NCBI GenBank assembly: GCA_907163375.1
Contig: CAJQUW010003605.1
Location: 69,501 to 133,500, forward strand
DNA: 64,000 bases
Direction: 5' to 3'
DNA from: Prostheceraeus crozeri
Taxonomy: Eukaryota > Platyhelminthes > Polycladida > Euryleptidae
Shown piece after piece: positions 11,072 to 22,429 of this stretch (its first letter is position 1; the number at the start of each line of letters is the position of its first letter). The translations under genes were made by a program, and so were the position numbers. Below the pieces are notes generated by a model. It worked only from the letters and a program-made list of their open reading frames with translations. It had not been told where the DNA came from and did no database searches.

Positions 11072-11312
11072 AGAAATTCGTTCAAGTTTGGCGGAGTTAG
11101 ACAAAGTTGAAGTTAAGGCGATGTTTAAGGGTGATCCATTTTTTATGAAACAATCTGTATTAAGTCAACACGAGACACCAACACCCTTGATTTCCCGACT
11201 GCACTCGCCCGACCTAGGAATCGACGGTGGAGACGGGCTCGCACCTTCTTCACTAGGCCACGCTGACGGTTCAAGAGAAATACGAGTGAAAGAAGAAGTC
11301 ATCTCCAACTGA
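11072..11312 (+). CDS. Candidate 3' terminal exon of an unrecognised gene
   Basis: A pyrimidine-bearing acceptor (CTTCCAAATTTCAG, ending at 11,071) precedes an open frame read from 11,073 that runs 79 codons to TGA at 11,312. The peptide (EIRSSLAELDKVEVKAMFKG... ...REIRVKEEVISN) is balanced in composition, with a charged tail holding a VKEE sumoylation-like motif. I recognise no domain. No upstream exon is visible: the Tc1 relic ends 85 bp to the left, so earlier exons would lie beyond it or outside the window. It could equally be a chance frame. It is the best host-exon candidate here. Confidence 0.3.
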
Positions 11313-11990
11313 TATCGACAGCATATTGTCCTATCAGTATTGACAGAGCGCTACCAGCATTCATAGCGAGACAGGATATCAGCTTGTCATACTACTACGT
11401 CACACAGTAGATTGACAACGAAGGTCTGTCCCAAACCATAGTTGACGATTAGACGCATGTATGGTCATTTGGCCACCGGAGTGGCTTGGCGATCCCTATA
11501 TTCAAACCTGGTCGAAGAATCGTAGAAGATGGTTTGCTTTTATTGCGATTCATTGTAAGTTGCTGATTGGTGATTCGATAATTCGGTAACTAACCCCTGC
11601 TAAATTTCGCAAGTGAGTTGATGTTTGCCTTCTTAAATTTTAGTTTCGGGGCAAGCTTAGCTTTAAATTGAGCAGACGCGAGTGATTGGGTGGAGACGGT
11701 CATTTCGTTTATGGCTTGATCCATGAACTCCACCTTTTGAGATGAAACGTCGGTCGTCAAGAATGATCTTATCACAATAGCAACTACTTCCAGGCGATCA
11801 AATATAATCTCGACCTCGTGAAAGCCAGAGGCAGTGAACAGTTAGATGATCTTACTCTATTTTCAATGCAACATCTTTTATTAATATGAAACACTTTCTC
11901 TTTTCATACTCGAAATCAGATAAACTCCTGCGCATTGTAGATAGAGCATTACTCATCATTTCATTTATTTAGGATAGAAGTGGTTGGCAT
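11313..11990. other. No recognised gene
   Basis: Mixed-composition DNA with only short frames. A possible B-box-like ATTCAAACC near 11,500 is not supported by any tRNA fold. Confidence 0.3.
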
Positions 11991-11996
11991 ACTATG

Positions 11997-12053
11997 TGCG
12001 GAAAATGTCAGCCATCTATGACTTATAGACTGATATGGCTGACATTTTCTGCA
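11997..12053. repeat. Near-perfect 19-bp hairpin, 19-nt loop
   Basis: The arms 11,997-12,015 and 12,035-12,053 (GAAAATGTCAGCCAT core) pair at 18 of 19 positions around a 19-nt loop, and pairing may continue loosely outwards. The size resembles a pre-microRNA stem or a MITE relic. No flanking target duplication was seen. Confidence 0.75.
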
Positions 12054-12343
12054 TGCACCAAGCAATATTATTTGTCATACATATGATGGCCTCAATAAGG
12101 GATTCGGCATGAGAATGCTATACGAAGCGCTATTTTTTGCTTTGCTAGTTTGGTTTCGCTCTGCGTGTCCCATAAGCCCCTATTAATCCCATTAGGATAT
12201 ACGGGAAGCTAATTCTGTTGCAAGCTTTATGACTGTAATATTTTATCACTCACTACCATAGCTATTTATGCTGTGCGGAATTGCAGCATGTAGGGTTGAG
12301 TGTAGTCTAGTATTCAGCATAACCCTCCCAAAGGAGAGCTGAT

Positions 12344-12882
12344 TTGGTTTATAACAATACAAGTCAAGCCGCTTTTCCTAAAAACACTGTCATACAATTT
12401 CTTAGAGTTGCAACAGGTGGCCTTTTCTTATTTGATAATCTCTATGAGCAAGTTGATGGGCTGACATTGGGTTCTCATCTGGCTCCTACGTTGGGTAACT
12501 TGTTTGTGGGTGTTCTTGAAAACAAATTTTTACACACTAAGAATTACATGTGCATGAATTTGAAATTTATTAAAGGGCAGGATATATGGATGACATCTTT
12601 CTGATCTTTGAGAGTGATGATTTTGAACCATTTTTGATCATGCGAATGCTCGGCATCCCAAAATTGAATTTACAAAGGCAGTTGTTGGTAACACACATCC
12701 CCTTCTTGGATATCGGCATCAACATAGCAAACAATGGTCTTGACACATCTGCCTATTATCTGCTACCATATCTCATACAATCATGCTACCATATTTTCCA
12801 TCAGATGCTATTTGTGCCACTCCATCCAAGTCAATCGGGTAGTAGGCCAATGCGAACACTATATAGCACTCACCTCACGTAG
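12344..12882 (+). pseudogene. Penelope-like element, reverse-transcriptase fragment
   Basis: YEQVDGLTLGSHLAPTLGNL (from about 12,449) matches the Penelope-like reverse-transcriptase motif (Y.QVDGVAMGSPLGPTLAN.F). It is followed by the catalytic palm motif YMDDIFLIFE (near 12,583-12,612) and by HIPFLDIGI (near 12,700-12,730), the family's FLD..I block. These parts lie in more than one frame, so the gene is dead. The GIY-YIG endonuclease that usually follows is not seen; GC-rich DNA of unknown origin begins near 12,880. The neighbouring inverted repeat with hammerhead-like sequence may be a terminal repeat of the same element. Confidence 0.75.
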
Positions 12883-12884
12883 TG

Positions 12885-13520
12885 TGATGTTTCGCTCCCT
12901 TCCAGACTTATACTCCGCCAGTCGAATCGCAATCTTCGGGCATGGCGACGTTGAGCGGAGAGAGCAAGGCGGCGCATGATGACCGGAGACCCGGAACTCC
13001 GTTCCGCTGCCATGACGACGAGGCGACAACAAAAGTCACTTGAGAATCACTAGTGAAGGTACATCAGCCGTGGTGGTAGAAATATTTCATTGAAGACTCT
13101 AGGAAGAGATTGTCATCCTCAAATACGCCACCAGATCAGAAAAAGCTCCCAGAATATCTACGAGATATTATTGGATGACAGAGGCTGGTGATCCACCAAT
13201 CAGATTTCAGAAGGATCACGATCAGATGAGCTCTCTTCAGACAAACAATAGCCTGTCAACCACATATTCGTGAAAGGAAACACTTGAAACTAAAACGGTC
13301 ACACCCTCATACCAAAAGTATTCAATAATTGTGAGAAGTTTTATTTGACCTTTTGCTAAGAAGATTTTATCAAGTTTCATGTTTCCGCAGACTTAATCGA
13401 TCTGATCAGAATTTAAAGAAGGGCTCTGGTTACAGAGATCTTAGCAGGATACTCTCAAATTTTGTAGGCATCTTTATAGTGTCAATTTTAGCCATATTCA
13501 ATCGCATTTTCACATGCATC
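12885..13520. other. GC-richer stretch, then AT-rich DNA; no gene
   Basis: About 12,885-13,030 is clearly richer in CpG than its surroundings, with no recognisable product in either strand. The rest shows no features. Confidence 0.35.
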
Positions 13521-13529
13521 ATCCATTAG

Positions 13530-13610
13530 AAGTATGACAAGAACACATACACATGATGGGAAATGACTTGCCGACATTCCATGTAAAAAATGGTAGCTTC
13601 ATTCAAATTT
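13530..13610 (+). repeat. Dispersed repeat, left piece (related to 43.0-43.2 kb)
   Basis: GGAAATGACTTG..GACATTCCATGT matches GGAAATGACCTG..GGCATTCCATGT near 43,027-43,060. The matching right piece lies at 14,150-14,230, so the inverted-repeat block between them appears to be an insertion. Confidence 0.55.
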
Positions 13611-13732
13611 CCCAGGTCATGAGTTGATACATTCATCTCTACATAAGGCTAAATTTGTTCAGATTTGGTAAGCTATTTATGGCGGCAAACACAGACAGTT
13701 CGTTCTCAAAGCCTGTCGGAACGGGAGGTTTA

Positions 13733-14117
13733 TGTTCACTCGGAAAACAGAAAAAGCAATCTCTCCCTCTTTTACGACGATTCTTTATTTGTTACAAAAG
13801 CGTTACCCGACGCGTTTCGTCTCTCAGGACAGTCTCATGGGCGAATGGCACAGGTCAGGCAATACGTTTAAATATGACTAAGGTCATATACACCGGTGTA
13901 TCACCAAGAACATGCCACACCTCTTGAATAGACGTCATGAACTGATATGAGGAGATGCCCACTCGACCTTAGTCATATTTAAACGTATTGCCTGACCTGT
14001 GCCATTCGCCCATGAGACTGTCCTGAGAGACGAAACGCGTCGGGTAACGTTTTTGTAACAAATAAAGAATCGTCGTAAAAGAGGGAGTGATTGCTTTTTC
14101 TGTTTTCCGAGTGAACA
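13733..14117. repeat. Large inverted repeat (153-bp arms, 79-nt spacer) with hammerhead-like motif
   Basis: The left arm (13,733-13,885) and right arm (13,965-14,117) are inverted copies with only a few differences. Each arm carries GACGAAACGCGTCGGGTAAC (right arm on +, left arm on -). GAAACGCGTC has the layout of the 3' half of type I hammerhead ribozymes: GAAA, a self-complementary ACGCGT helix III, then a GUC cleavage triplet. The expected CUGANGA box is only partly kept (CCCATGAGA upstream), so the ribozyme looks degenerate. Such ribozymes are known from the terminal repeats of Penelope-like elements, and such an element's reverse transcriptase lies 0.8 kb to the left in the same strand sense. 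Confidence 0.65.
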
Positions 14118-14149
14118 GACATTTTGGTCAACTTTATTCACATTTAACC

Positions 14150-14235
14150 ACATTTATCCCATTGGATTTAAATGTGTTTTCCTTGATCCTGTCTTACAAG
14201 AAGGGGAATCAGGTAGACTTTGGCAGATGCACAGG
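14150..14235 (+). repeat. Dispersed repeat, right piece (related to 43.14-43.23 kb)
   Basis: CCCATTGGATT, then a TTTCYTT..TC.TGTCT block, AAGAAG.GGAA and CAGGTAGA.CT.GGCAG recur in the same order at 43,150-43,225. It is the continuation of the repeat interrupted at 13,610. Confidence 0.55.
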
Positions 14236-14838
14236 TTCGTGGTAGCCATGGTGCACATGTACATCAATCTATGGCGAAGTTCTCATTTTCGGCCACGTTC
14301 GCCGATGAGACTCGTTTTAACTGTTCGCTTATCTTTGTTGAGTGAGAAGCAATTTGGTACAACGTCAGTGAACTTCCTTGTCACAATGCCTAATGATACA
14401 GACAGGTTGTCTGCCAAACATTGCTGCTAATATTATAAACAGATCGTCTGCAATTCCTTATTTTAAATTCCTGGGTTTCATCCATTTACTTTTTTATTAC
14501 AATTTTGTGAACAGTGTTGCTCTATGTCGTGAAATGTATTTCATAAGACGTTAATTTAAAAAATGGCAAGCTTTGTGTCTTAAAAAGTCAATTTGTATTT
14601 TGGGAACATTTTCATAGTTTATACCCCATCGTTCTAAAAATTTGTGTTAAAACGATTAAATGGTTGATAAACATCAGATAGCAAAATAACTATAAATAGC
14701 TTTGTGATAACAACCTGCAGTGACAGAGGAATTTTGTGAAGATAGCTGATGAAACCGCAAACACTCATCAATTGATAGGAGCATTTTCCTATTGTACCAT
14801 ACGAATACTGGACACGGAAAAACAATAAAACATGTTGA
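14236..14838. other. No recognised gene; left flank of the tandem array
   Basis: Ordinary AT-rich DNA. The flank reaches the first array copy at 14,839, where similarity between copies begins abruptly. Confidence 0.4.
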
Positions 14839-16736
14839 TTTAGAATTGATGTTTTGAGGTCACTAAATGAAGGCCGGGATTGATCTTGATCCCTAATCGA
14901 GATTCTGCATCAAGTACAACGATGAAACTGGATATCGTGAATAGTGAATGTGCAACAGTTAAGTAAGAAGAAAGTGAAATTATATTCTTTTTGATATCTA
15001 AGCTTAAATTAATATTAATAACATGGCAACAGATATAAAAAGCAACTATCATAGGCAGGAGGATGTCAACTGAGGGGATCTGGTTTCATAATTCATTTTT
15101 ATCGATTTCATTTTTAAATATAAAGAAAATGTGCACTGCTCAAAAAAATTTTTCCGAGTCTTAAATGTAGCATCTTAGCTATGTTAGGTAAGCCAGAGAA
15201 AGAATCAGTAATTAGCATTAATTTTTAGTTTTCAAAGTCTAGCTGAAGATGCCTATGAATTGCTCACATTGGCGCTGAAATTTGAAGAGCTGAAAATGTC
15301 AACTCTTTGGCGTATCCTTATATGTGATCTCATGGTTGCAATTAGTCTATCTGGCAAACGGAGCCACCCATCTTGCGCATGAAAGCCACCCATCTTTCAT
15401 TGCGGGAAGTTGTGGCATCTCTAAAATGGCCCTGGTCATTACAACAAGACCTGCCTAGGATAATCGATTCAGTGCGAGCACCTCATTTTAGAGATTCAGA
15501 TACCGATAAATTCCACCTTGATAAGGTTCATAGTGTCGCTGTTATATTACGAGTAACACTTTTAGTCACTTTCAACCACACGCAAGGAAGCGTATGGCTC
15601 CATTCTACACCGCAGACCGCTCAGACAAAATCCCTTAAATGAAGGATCTTAACAGATTTTAAAGTCAAATTTAGTGATATGTTCCAACTAAAGCAGCCCC
15701 TGCTCTCGTTCGGTGTTGAAATGAAGAATTAATGAAAAACGTAAAACAGATTTATGAAGACATAGCTAACGTCATAATACTGAAGTATCAAACCGATACT
15801 TTCAAATATTTCCAGAAGTTTCTACATGATGATTTTGACAATCATACAACTGTCACACATTAAAAGTACAGATAGGCCACCACTTCTTTGAACATTCATT
15901 TGCTTCATCGGATTGAAAATGAAATATTTACAATTTTGATGAAAATATTAAGCACTTAAAAGTTCCTTGCTATTAGATTTTACGAAACGCGATGCTAATC
16001 CTAAAAGTCTTTTTGGGACTTTTGATGATATTTTGGACTTTTAGACCGGTTTTTCGGATTTTAGGACCTTTTTTATTAGGACTTTTAGGACTTTTTAGAC
16101 ACCCTGGTGAAATGTAAAACACGCAAATATTCTGACGGTGATATTTCTGCATGGTTTATCACTGGGAAGTAGACAGACGAACAAACCCTATTAACCTGAT
16201 GCTCAGAATTAAATAATGGCAGCACGTATGTAGGCATGTATATATAGACATGTCTTCATTGTCACGTAATATCCCACTGGATTGACAATTGACATGTGAT
16301 TGGACATTACATGTATGTAGGCTACTCGCATTGTGGGCAAATGAACAATAGACAAGCATGAGCGTGCGTTTCACCAATTACCGCTCTAAATTTAACTAAG
16401 GGCATGTATCATAGACCATCTGTCATATGGAATAAGTGACACATGCATATCTCCTATAATGTGTCGAAATTCAATAAGAAAATGGAGGACTAGGGTAGCC
16501 ACCACCACATGTTCATGCTCGGGAACATAAGTTTTAAGGTAACAACATAATCATTGTAGAATCATCACTGGTAGCAGTTTCGGTGTTGAGATTCTCGTTT
16601 ATATTGGGATTCCATTGGAAATTCCTATTGGGATCGGGTTGGGTTTGGGCGACACTACTAGCTCAACGGCAATAGTTTTTCACTAATAGTTTTAGCAAAT
16701 AGTTTTTTAAATTGATTTTTAGAGAATTGTTTGTTT
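14839..16736 (+). repeat. Array copy 1
   Basis: First unit, entered from unique DNA: the shared sequence starts within TTTAGAATTGATG. It contains a near-duplicate GCCACCCATCTT phrase (15,362 and 15,385) and the GGACTTTT-rich block at about 15,998-16,105. Confidence 0.95.
15998..16105 (+). repeat. GGACTTTT-type internal minisatellite of the unit
   Basis: A degenerate run of ~10-bp words (CTTTTTGGGACTTTT, TTTTAGGACC, AGGACTTTTAGGAC) ends in TTTTTAGACACCCTGG. It recurs in every copy, at about 17,896, 19,794, 21,692 and 23,591, and is the lowest-complexity part of the unit. Confidence 0.85.
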
Positions 16737-18633
16737 TTTAGAATTGATGTTTTGAGGTCACTAAATGAAGGCCGGGATTGATCTTGATCCCTAATCGAGA
16801 TTCTGCATCAAGTACAACGATGAAACTGGATATCGTGAATAGTGAATGTGCAACAGTTAAGTAAGAAGAAAGTGAAATTATATTCTTTTTGATATCTAAG
16901 CTTAAATTAATATTAATAACATGGCAACAGATATAAAAAGCAACTATCATAGGCAGGAGGATGTCAACTGAGGGGATCTGGTTTCATAATTCATTTTTAT
17001 CGATTTCATTTTTAAATATAAAGAAAATGTGCATTGCTCAAAAAATTTTTCCGAGTCTTAAATGTAGCATCTTAGCTATGTTAGGTAAGCCAGAGAAAGA
17101 ATCAGTAATTAGCATTAATTTTTAGTTTTCAAAGTCTAGCTGAAGATGCCTATGAATTGCTCACATTGGCGCTGAAATTTGAAGAGCTGAAAATGTCAAC
17201 TCTTTGGCGTATCCTTATATGTGATCTCATGGTTGCAATTAGTCTATCTGGCAAACGGAGCCACCCATCTTGCGCATGAAAGCCACCCATCTTTCATTGC
17301 GGGAAGTTGTGGCATCTCTAAAATGGCCCTGGTCATTACAACAAGACCTGCCTAGGATAATCGATTCAGTGCGAGCACCTCATTTTAGAGATTCAGATAC
17401 CGATAAATTCCACCTTGATAAGGTTCATAGTGTCGCTGTTATATTACGAGTAACACTTTTAGTCACTTTCAACCACACGCAAGGAAGCGTATGGCTCCAT
17501 TCTACACCGCAGACCGCTCAGACAAAATCCCTTAAATGAAGGATCTTAACAGATTTTAAAGTCAAATTTAGTGATATGTTCCAACTAAAGCAGCCCCTGC
17601 TCTCGTTCGGTGTTGAAATGAAGAATTAATGAAAAACGTAAAACAGATTTATGAAGACATAGCTAACGTCATAATACTGAAGTATCAAACCGATACTTTC
17701 AAATATTTCCAGAAGTTTCTACATGATGATTTTGACAATCATACAACTGTCACACATTAAAAGTACAGATAGGCCACCACTTCTTTGAACATTCATTTGC
17801 TTCATCGGATTGAAAATGAAATATTTACAATTTTGATGAAAATATTAAGCACTTAAAAGTTCCTTGCTATTAGATTTTACGAAACGCGATGCTAATCCTA
17901 AAAGTCTTTTTGGGACTTTTGATGATATTTTGGACTTTTAGACCGGTTTTTCGGATTTTAGGACCTTTTTTATTAGGACTTTTAGGACTTTTTAGACACC
18001 CTGGTGAAATGTAAAACACGCAAATATTCTGACGGTGATATTTCTGCATGGTTTATCACTGGGAAGTAGACAGACGAACAAACCCTATTAACCTGATGCT
18101 CAGAATTAAATAATGGCAGCACGTATGTAGGCATGTATATATAGACATGTCTTCATTGTCACGTAATATCCCACTGGATTGACAATTGACATGTGATTGG
18201 ACATTACATGTATGTAGGCTACTCGCATTGTGGGCAAATGAACAATAGACAAGCATGAGCGTGCGTTTCACCAATTACCGCTCTAAATTTAACTAAGGGC
18301 ATGTATCATAGACCATCTGTCATATGGAATAAGTGACACATGCATATCTCCTATAATGTGTCGAAATTCAATAAGAAAATGGAGGACTAGGGTAGCCACC
18401 ACCACATGTTCATGCTCGGGAACATAAGTTTTAAGGTAACAACATAATCATTGTAGAATCATCACTGGTAGCAGTTTCGGTGTTGAGATTCTCGTTTATA
18501 TTGGGATTCCATTGGAAATTCCTATTGGGATCGGGTTGGGTTTGGGCGACACTACTAGCTCAACGGCAATAGTTTTTCACTAATAGTTTTAGCAAATAGT
18601 TTTTTAAATTGATTTTTAGAGAATTGTTTGTTT
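16737..18633 (+). repeat. Array copy 2
   Basis: Same unit, 1,897 bp. It differs from copy 1 by a C-to-T and a one-base shorter poly-A near 17,036-17,046; no other difference was noticed by eye. Confidence 0.95.
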
Positions 18634-20531
18634 TTTAGAATTGATGTTTTGAGGTCACTAAATGAAGGCCGGGATTGATCTTGATCCCTAATCGAGATTC
18701 TGCATCAAGTACAACGATGAAACTGGATATCGTGAATAGTGAATGTGCAACAGTTAAGTAAGAAGAAAGTGAAATTATATTCTTTTTGATATCTAAGCTT
18801 AAATTAATATTAATAACATGGCAACAGATATAAAAAGCAACTATCATAGGCAGGAGGATGTCAACTGAGGGGATCTGGTTTCATAATTCATTTTTATCGA
18901 TTTCATTTTTAAATATAAAGAAAATGTGCACTGCTCAAAAAAATTTTTCCGAGTCTTAAATGTAGCATCTTAGCTATGTTAGGTAAGCCAGAGAAAGAAT
19001 CAGTAATTAGCATTAATTTTTAGTTTTCAAAGTCTAGCTGAAGATGCCTATGAATTGCTCACATTGGCGCTGAAATTTGAAGAGCTGAAAATGTCAACTC
19101 TTTGGCGTATCCTTATATGTGATCTCATGGTTGCAATTAGTCTATCTGGCAAACGGAGCCACCCATCTTGCGCATGAAAGCCACCCATCTTTCATTGCGG
19201 GAAGTTGTGGCATCTCTAAAATGGCCCTGGTCATTACAACAAGACCTGCCTAGGATAATCGATTCAGTGCGAGCACCTCATTTTAGAGATTCAGATACCG
19301 ATAAATTCCACCTTGATAAGGTTCATAGTGTCGCTGTTATATTACGAGTAACACTTTTAGTCACTTTCAACCACACGCAAGGAAGCGTATGGCTCCATTC
19401 TACACCGCAGACCGCTCAGACAAAATCCCTTAAATGAAGGATCTTAACAGATTTTAAAGTCAAATTTAGTGATATGTTCCAACTAAAGCAGCCCCTGCTC
19501 TCGTTCGGTGTTGAAATGAAGAATTAATGAAAAACGTAAAACAGATTTATGAAGACATAGCTAACGTCATAATACTGAAGTATCAAACCGATACTTTCAA
19601 ATATTTCCAGAAGTTTCTACATGATGATTTTGACAATCATACAACTGTCACACATTAAAAGTACAGATAGGCCACCACTTCTTTGAACATTCATTTGCTT
19701 CATCGGATTGAAAATGAAATATTTACAATTTTGATGAAAATATTAAGCACTTAAAAGTTCCTTGCTATTAGATTTTACGAAACGCGATGCTAATCCTAAA
19801 AGTCTTTTTGGGACTTTTGATGATATTTTGGACTTTTAGACCGGTTTTTCGGATTTTAGGACCTTTTTTATTAGGACTTTTAGGACTTTTTAGACACCCT
19901 GGTGAAATGTAAAACACGCAAATATTCTGACGGTGATATTTCTGCATGGTTTATCACTGGGAAGTAGACAGACGAACAAACCCTATTAACCTGATGCTCA
20001 GAATTAAATAATGGCAGCACGTATGTAGGCATGTATATATAGACATGTCTTCATTGTCACGTAATATCCCACTGGATTGACAATTGACATGTGATTGGAC
20101 ATTACATGTATGTAGGCTACTCGCATTGTGGGCAAATGAACAATAGACAAGCATGAGCGTGCGTTTCACCAATTACCGCTCTAAATTTAACTAAGGGCAT
20201 GTATCATAGACCATCTGTCATATGGAATAAGTGACACATGCATATCTCCTATAATGTGTCGAAATTCAATAAGAAAATGGAGGACTAGGGTAGCCACCAC
20301 CACATGTTCATGCTCGGGAACATAAGTTTTAAGGTAACAACATAATCATTGTAGAATCATCACTGGTAGCAGTTTCGGTGTTGAGATTCTCGTTTATATT
20401 GGGATTCCATTGGAAATTCCTATTGGGATCGGGTTGGGTTTGGGCGACACTACTAGCTCAACGGCAATAGTTTTTCACTAATAGTTTTAGCAAATAGTTT
20501 TTTAAATTGATTTTTAGAGAATTGTTTGTTT
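18634..20531 (+). repeat. Array copy 3
   Basis: Same unit, 1,898 bp. I noticed no difference from copy 1 in the interior; the junction segment with TTGTTTGTTTTTTAG is complete. Confidence 0.95.
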
Positions 20532-22429
20532 TTTAGAATTGATGTTTTGAGGTCACTAAATGAAGGCCGGGATTGATCTTGATCCCTAATCGAGATTCTG
20601 CATCAAGTACAACGATGAAACTGGATATCGTGAATAGTGAATGTGCAACAGTTAAGTAAGAAGAAAGTGAAATTATATTCTTTTTGATATCTAAGCTTAA
20701 ATTAATATTAATAACATGGCAACAGATATAAAAAGCAACTATCATAGGCAGGAGGATGTCAACTGAGGGGATCTGGTTTCATAATTCATTTTTATCGATT
20801 TCATTTTTAAATATAAAGAAAATGTGCACTGCTCAAAAAAATTTTTCCGAGTCTTAAATGTAGCATCTTAGCTATGTTAGGTAAGCCAGAGAAAGAATCA
20901 GTAATTAGCATTAATTTTTAGTTTTCAAAGTCTAGCTGAAGATGCCTATGAATTGCTCACATTGGCGCTGAAATTTGAAGAGCTGAAAATGTCAACTCTT
21001 TGGCGTATCCTTATATGTGATCTCATGGTTGCAATTAGTCTATCTGGCAAACGGAGCCACCCATCTTGCGCATGAAAGCCACCCATCTTTCATTGCGGGA
21101 AGTTGTGGCATCTCTAAAATGGCCCTGGTCATTACAACAAGACCTGCCTAGGATAATCGATTCAGTGCGAGCACCTCATTTTAGAGATTCAGATACCGAT
21201 AAATTCCACCTTGATAAGGTTCATAGTGTCGCTGTTATATTACGAGTAACACTTTTAGTCACTTTCAACCACACGCAAGGAAGCGTATGGCTCCATTCTA
21301 CACCGCAGACCGCTCAGACAAAATCCCTTAAATGAAGGATCTTAACAGATTTTAAAGTCAAATTTAGTGATATGTTCCAACTAAAGCAGCCCCTGCTCTC
21401 GTTCGGTGTTGAAATGAAGAATTAATGAAAAACGTAAAACAGATTTATGAAGACATAGCTAACGTCATAATACTGAAGTATCAAACCGATACTTTCAAAT
21501 ATTTCCAGAAGTTTCTACATGATGATTTTGACAATCATACAACTGTCACACATTAAAAGTACAGATAGGCCACCACTTCTTTGAACATTCATTTGCTTCA
21601 TCGGATTGAAAATGAAATATTTACAATTTTGATGAAAATATTAAGCACTTAAAAGTTCCTTGCTATTAGATTTTACGAAACGCGATGCTAATCCTAAAAG
21701 TCTTTTTGGGACTTTTGATGATATTTTGGACTTTTAGACCGGTTTTTCGGATTTTAGGACCTTTTTTATTAGGACTTTTAGGACTTTTTAGACACCCTGG
21801 TGAAATGTAAAACACGCAAATATTCTGACGGTGATATTTCTGCATGGTTTATCACTGGGAAGTAGACAGACGAACAAACCCTATTAACCTGATGCTCAGA
21901 ATTAAATAATGGCAGCACGTATGTAGGCATGTATATATAGACATGTCTTCATTGTCACGTAATATCCCACTGGATTGACAATTGACATGTGATTGGACAT
22001 TACATGTATGTAGGCTACTCGCATTGTGGGCAAATGAACAATAGACAAGCATGAGCGTGCGTTTCACCAATTACCGCTCTAAATTTAACTAAGGGCATGT
22101 ATCATAGACCATCTGTCATATGGAATAAGTGACACATGCATATCTCCTATAATGTGTCGAAATTCAATAAGAAAATGGAGGACTAGGGTAGCCACCACCA
22201 CATGTTCATGCTCGGGAACATAAGTTTTAAGGTAACAACATAATCATTGTAGAATCATCACTGGTAGCAGTTTCGGTGTTGAGATTCTCGTTTATATTGG
22301 GATTCCATTGGAAATTCCTATTGGGATCGGGTTGGGTTTGGGCGACACTACTAGCTCAACGGCAATAGTTTTTCACTAATAGTTTTAGCAAATAGTTTTT
22401 TAAATTGATTTTTAGAGAATTGTTTGTTT
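20532..22429 (+). repeat. Array copy 4
   Basis: Same unit, 1,898 bp, with no difference noticed from copy 3. Confidence 0.95.

Noticed and set aside
11440-11520. tRNA-like GGAGTGGCTTGG with ATTCAAACC
   Set aside because: The boxes are poor, no clover-leaf stems form and no pol III stop follows.
15373-15642. 89-codon frame repeated in every array copy
   Set aside because: Its repetition only reflects the tandem unit. The peptide has no recognised domain, no visible promoter or partner, and competes with opposite-strand frames of similar length.
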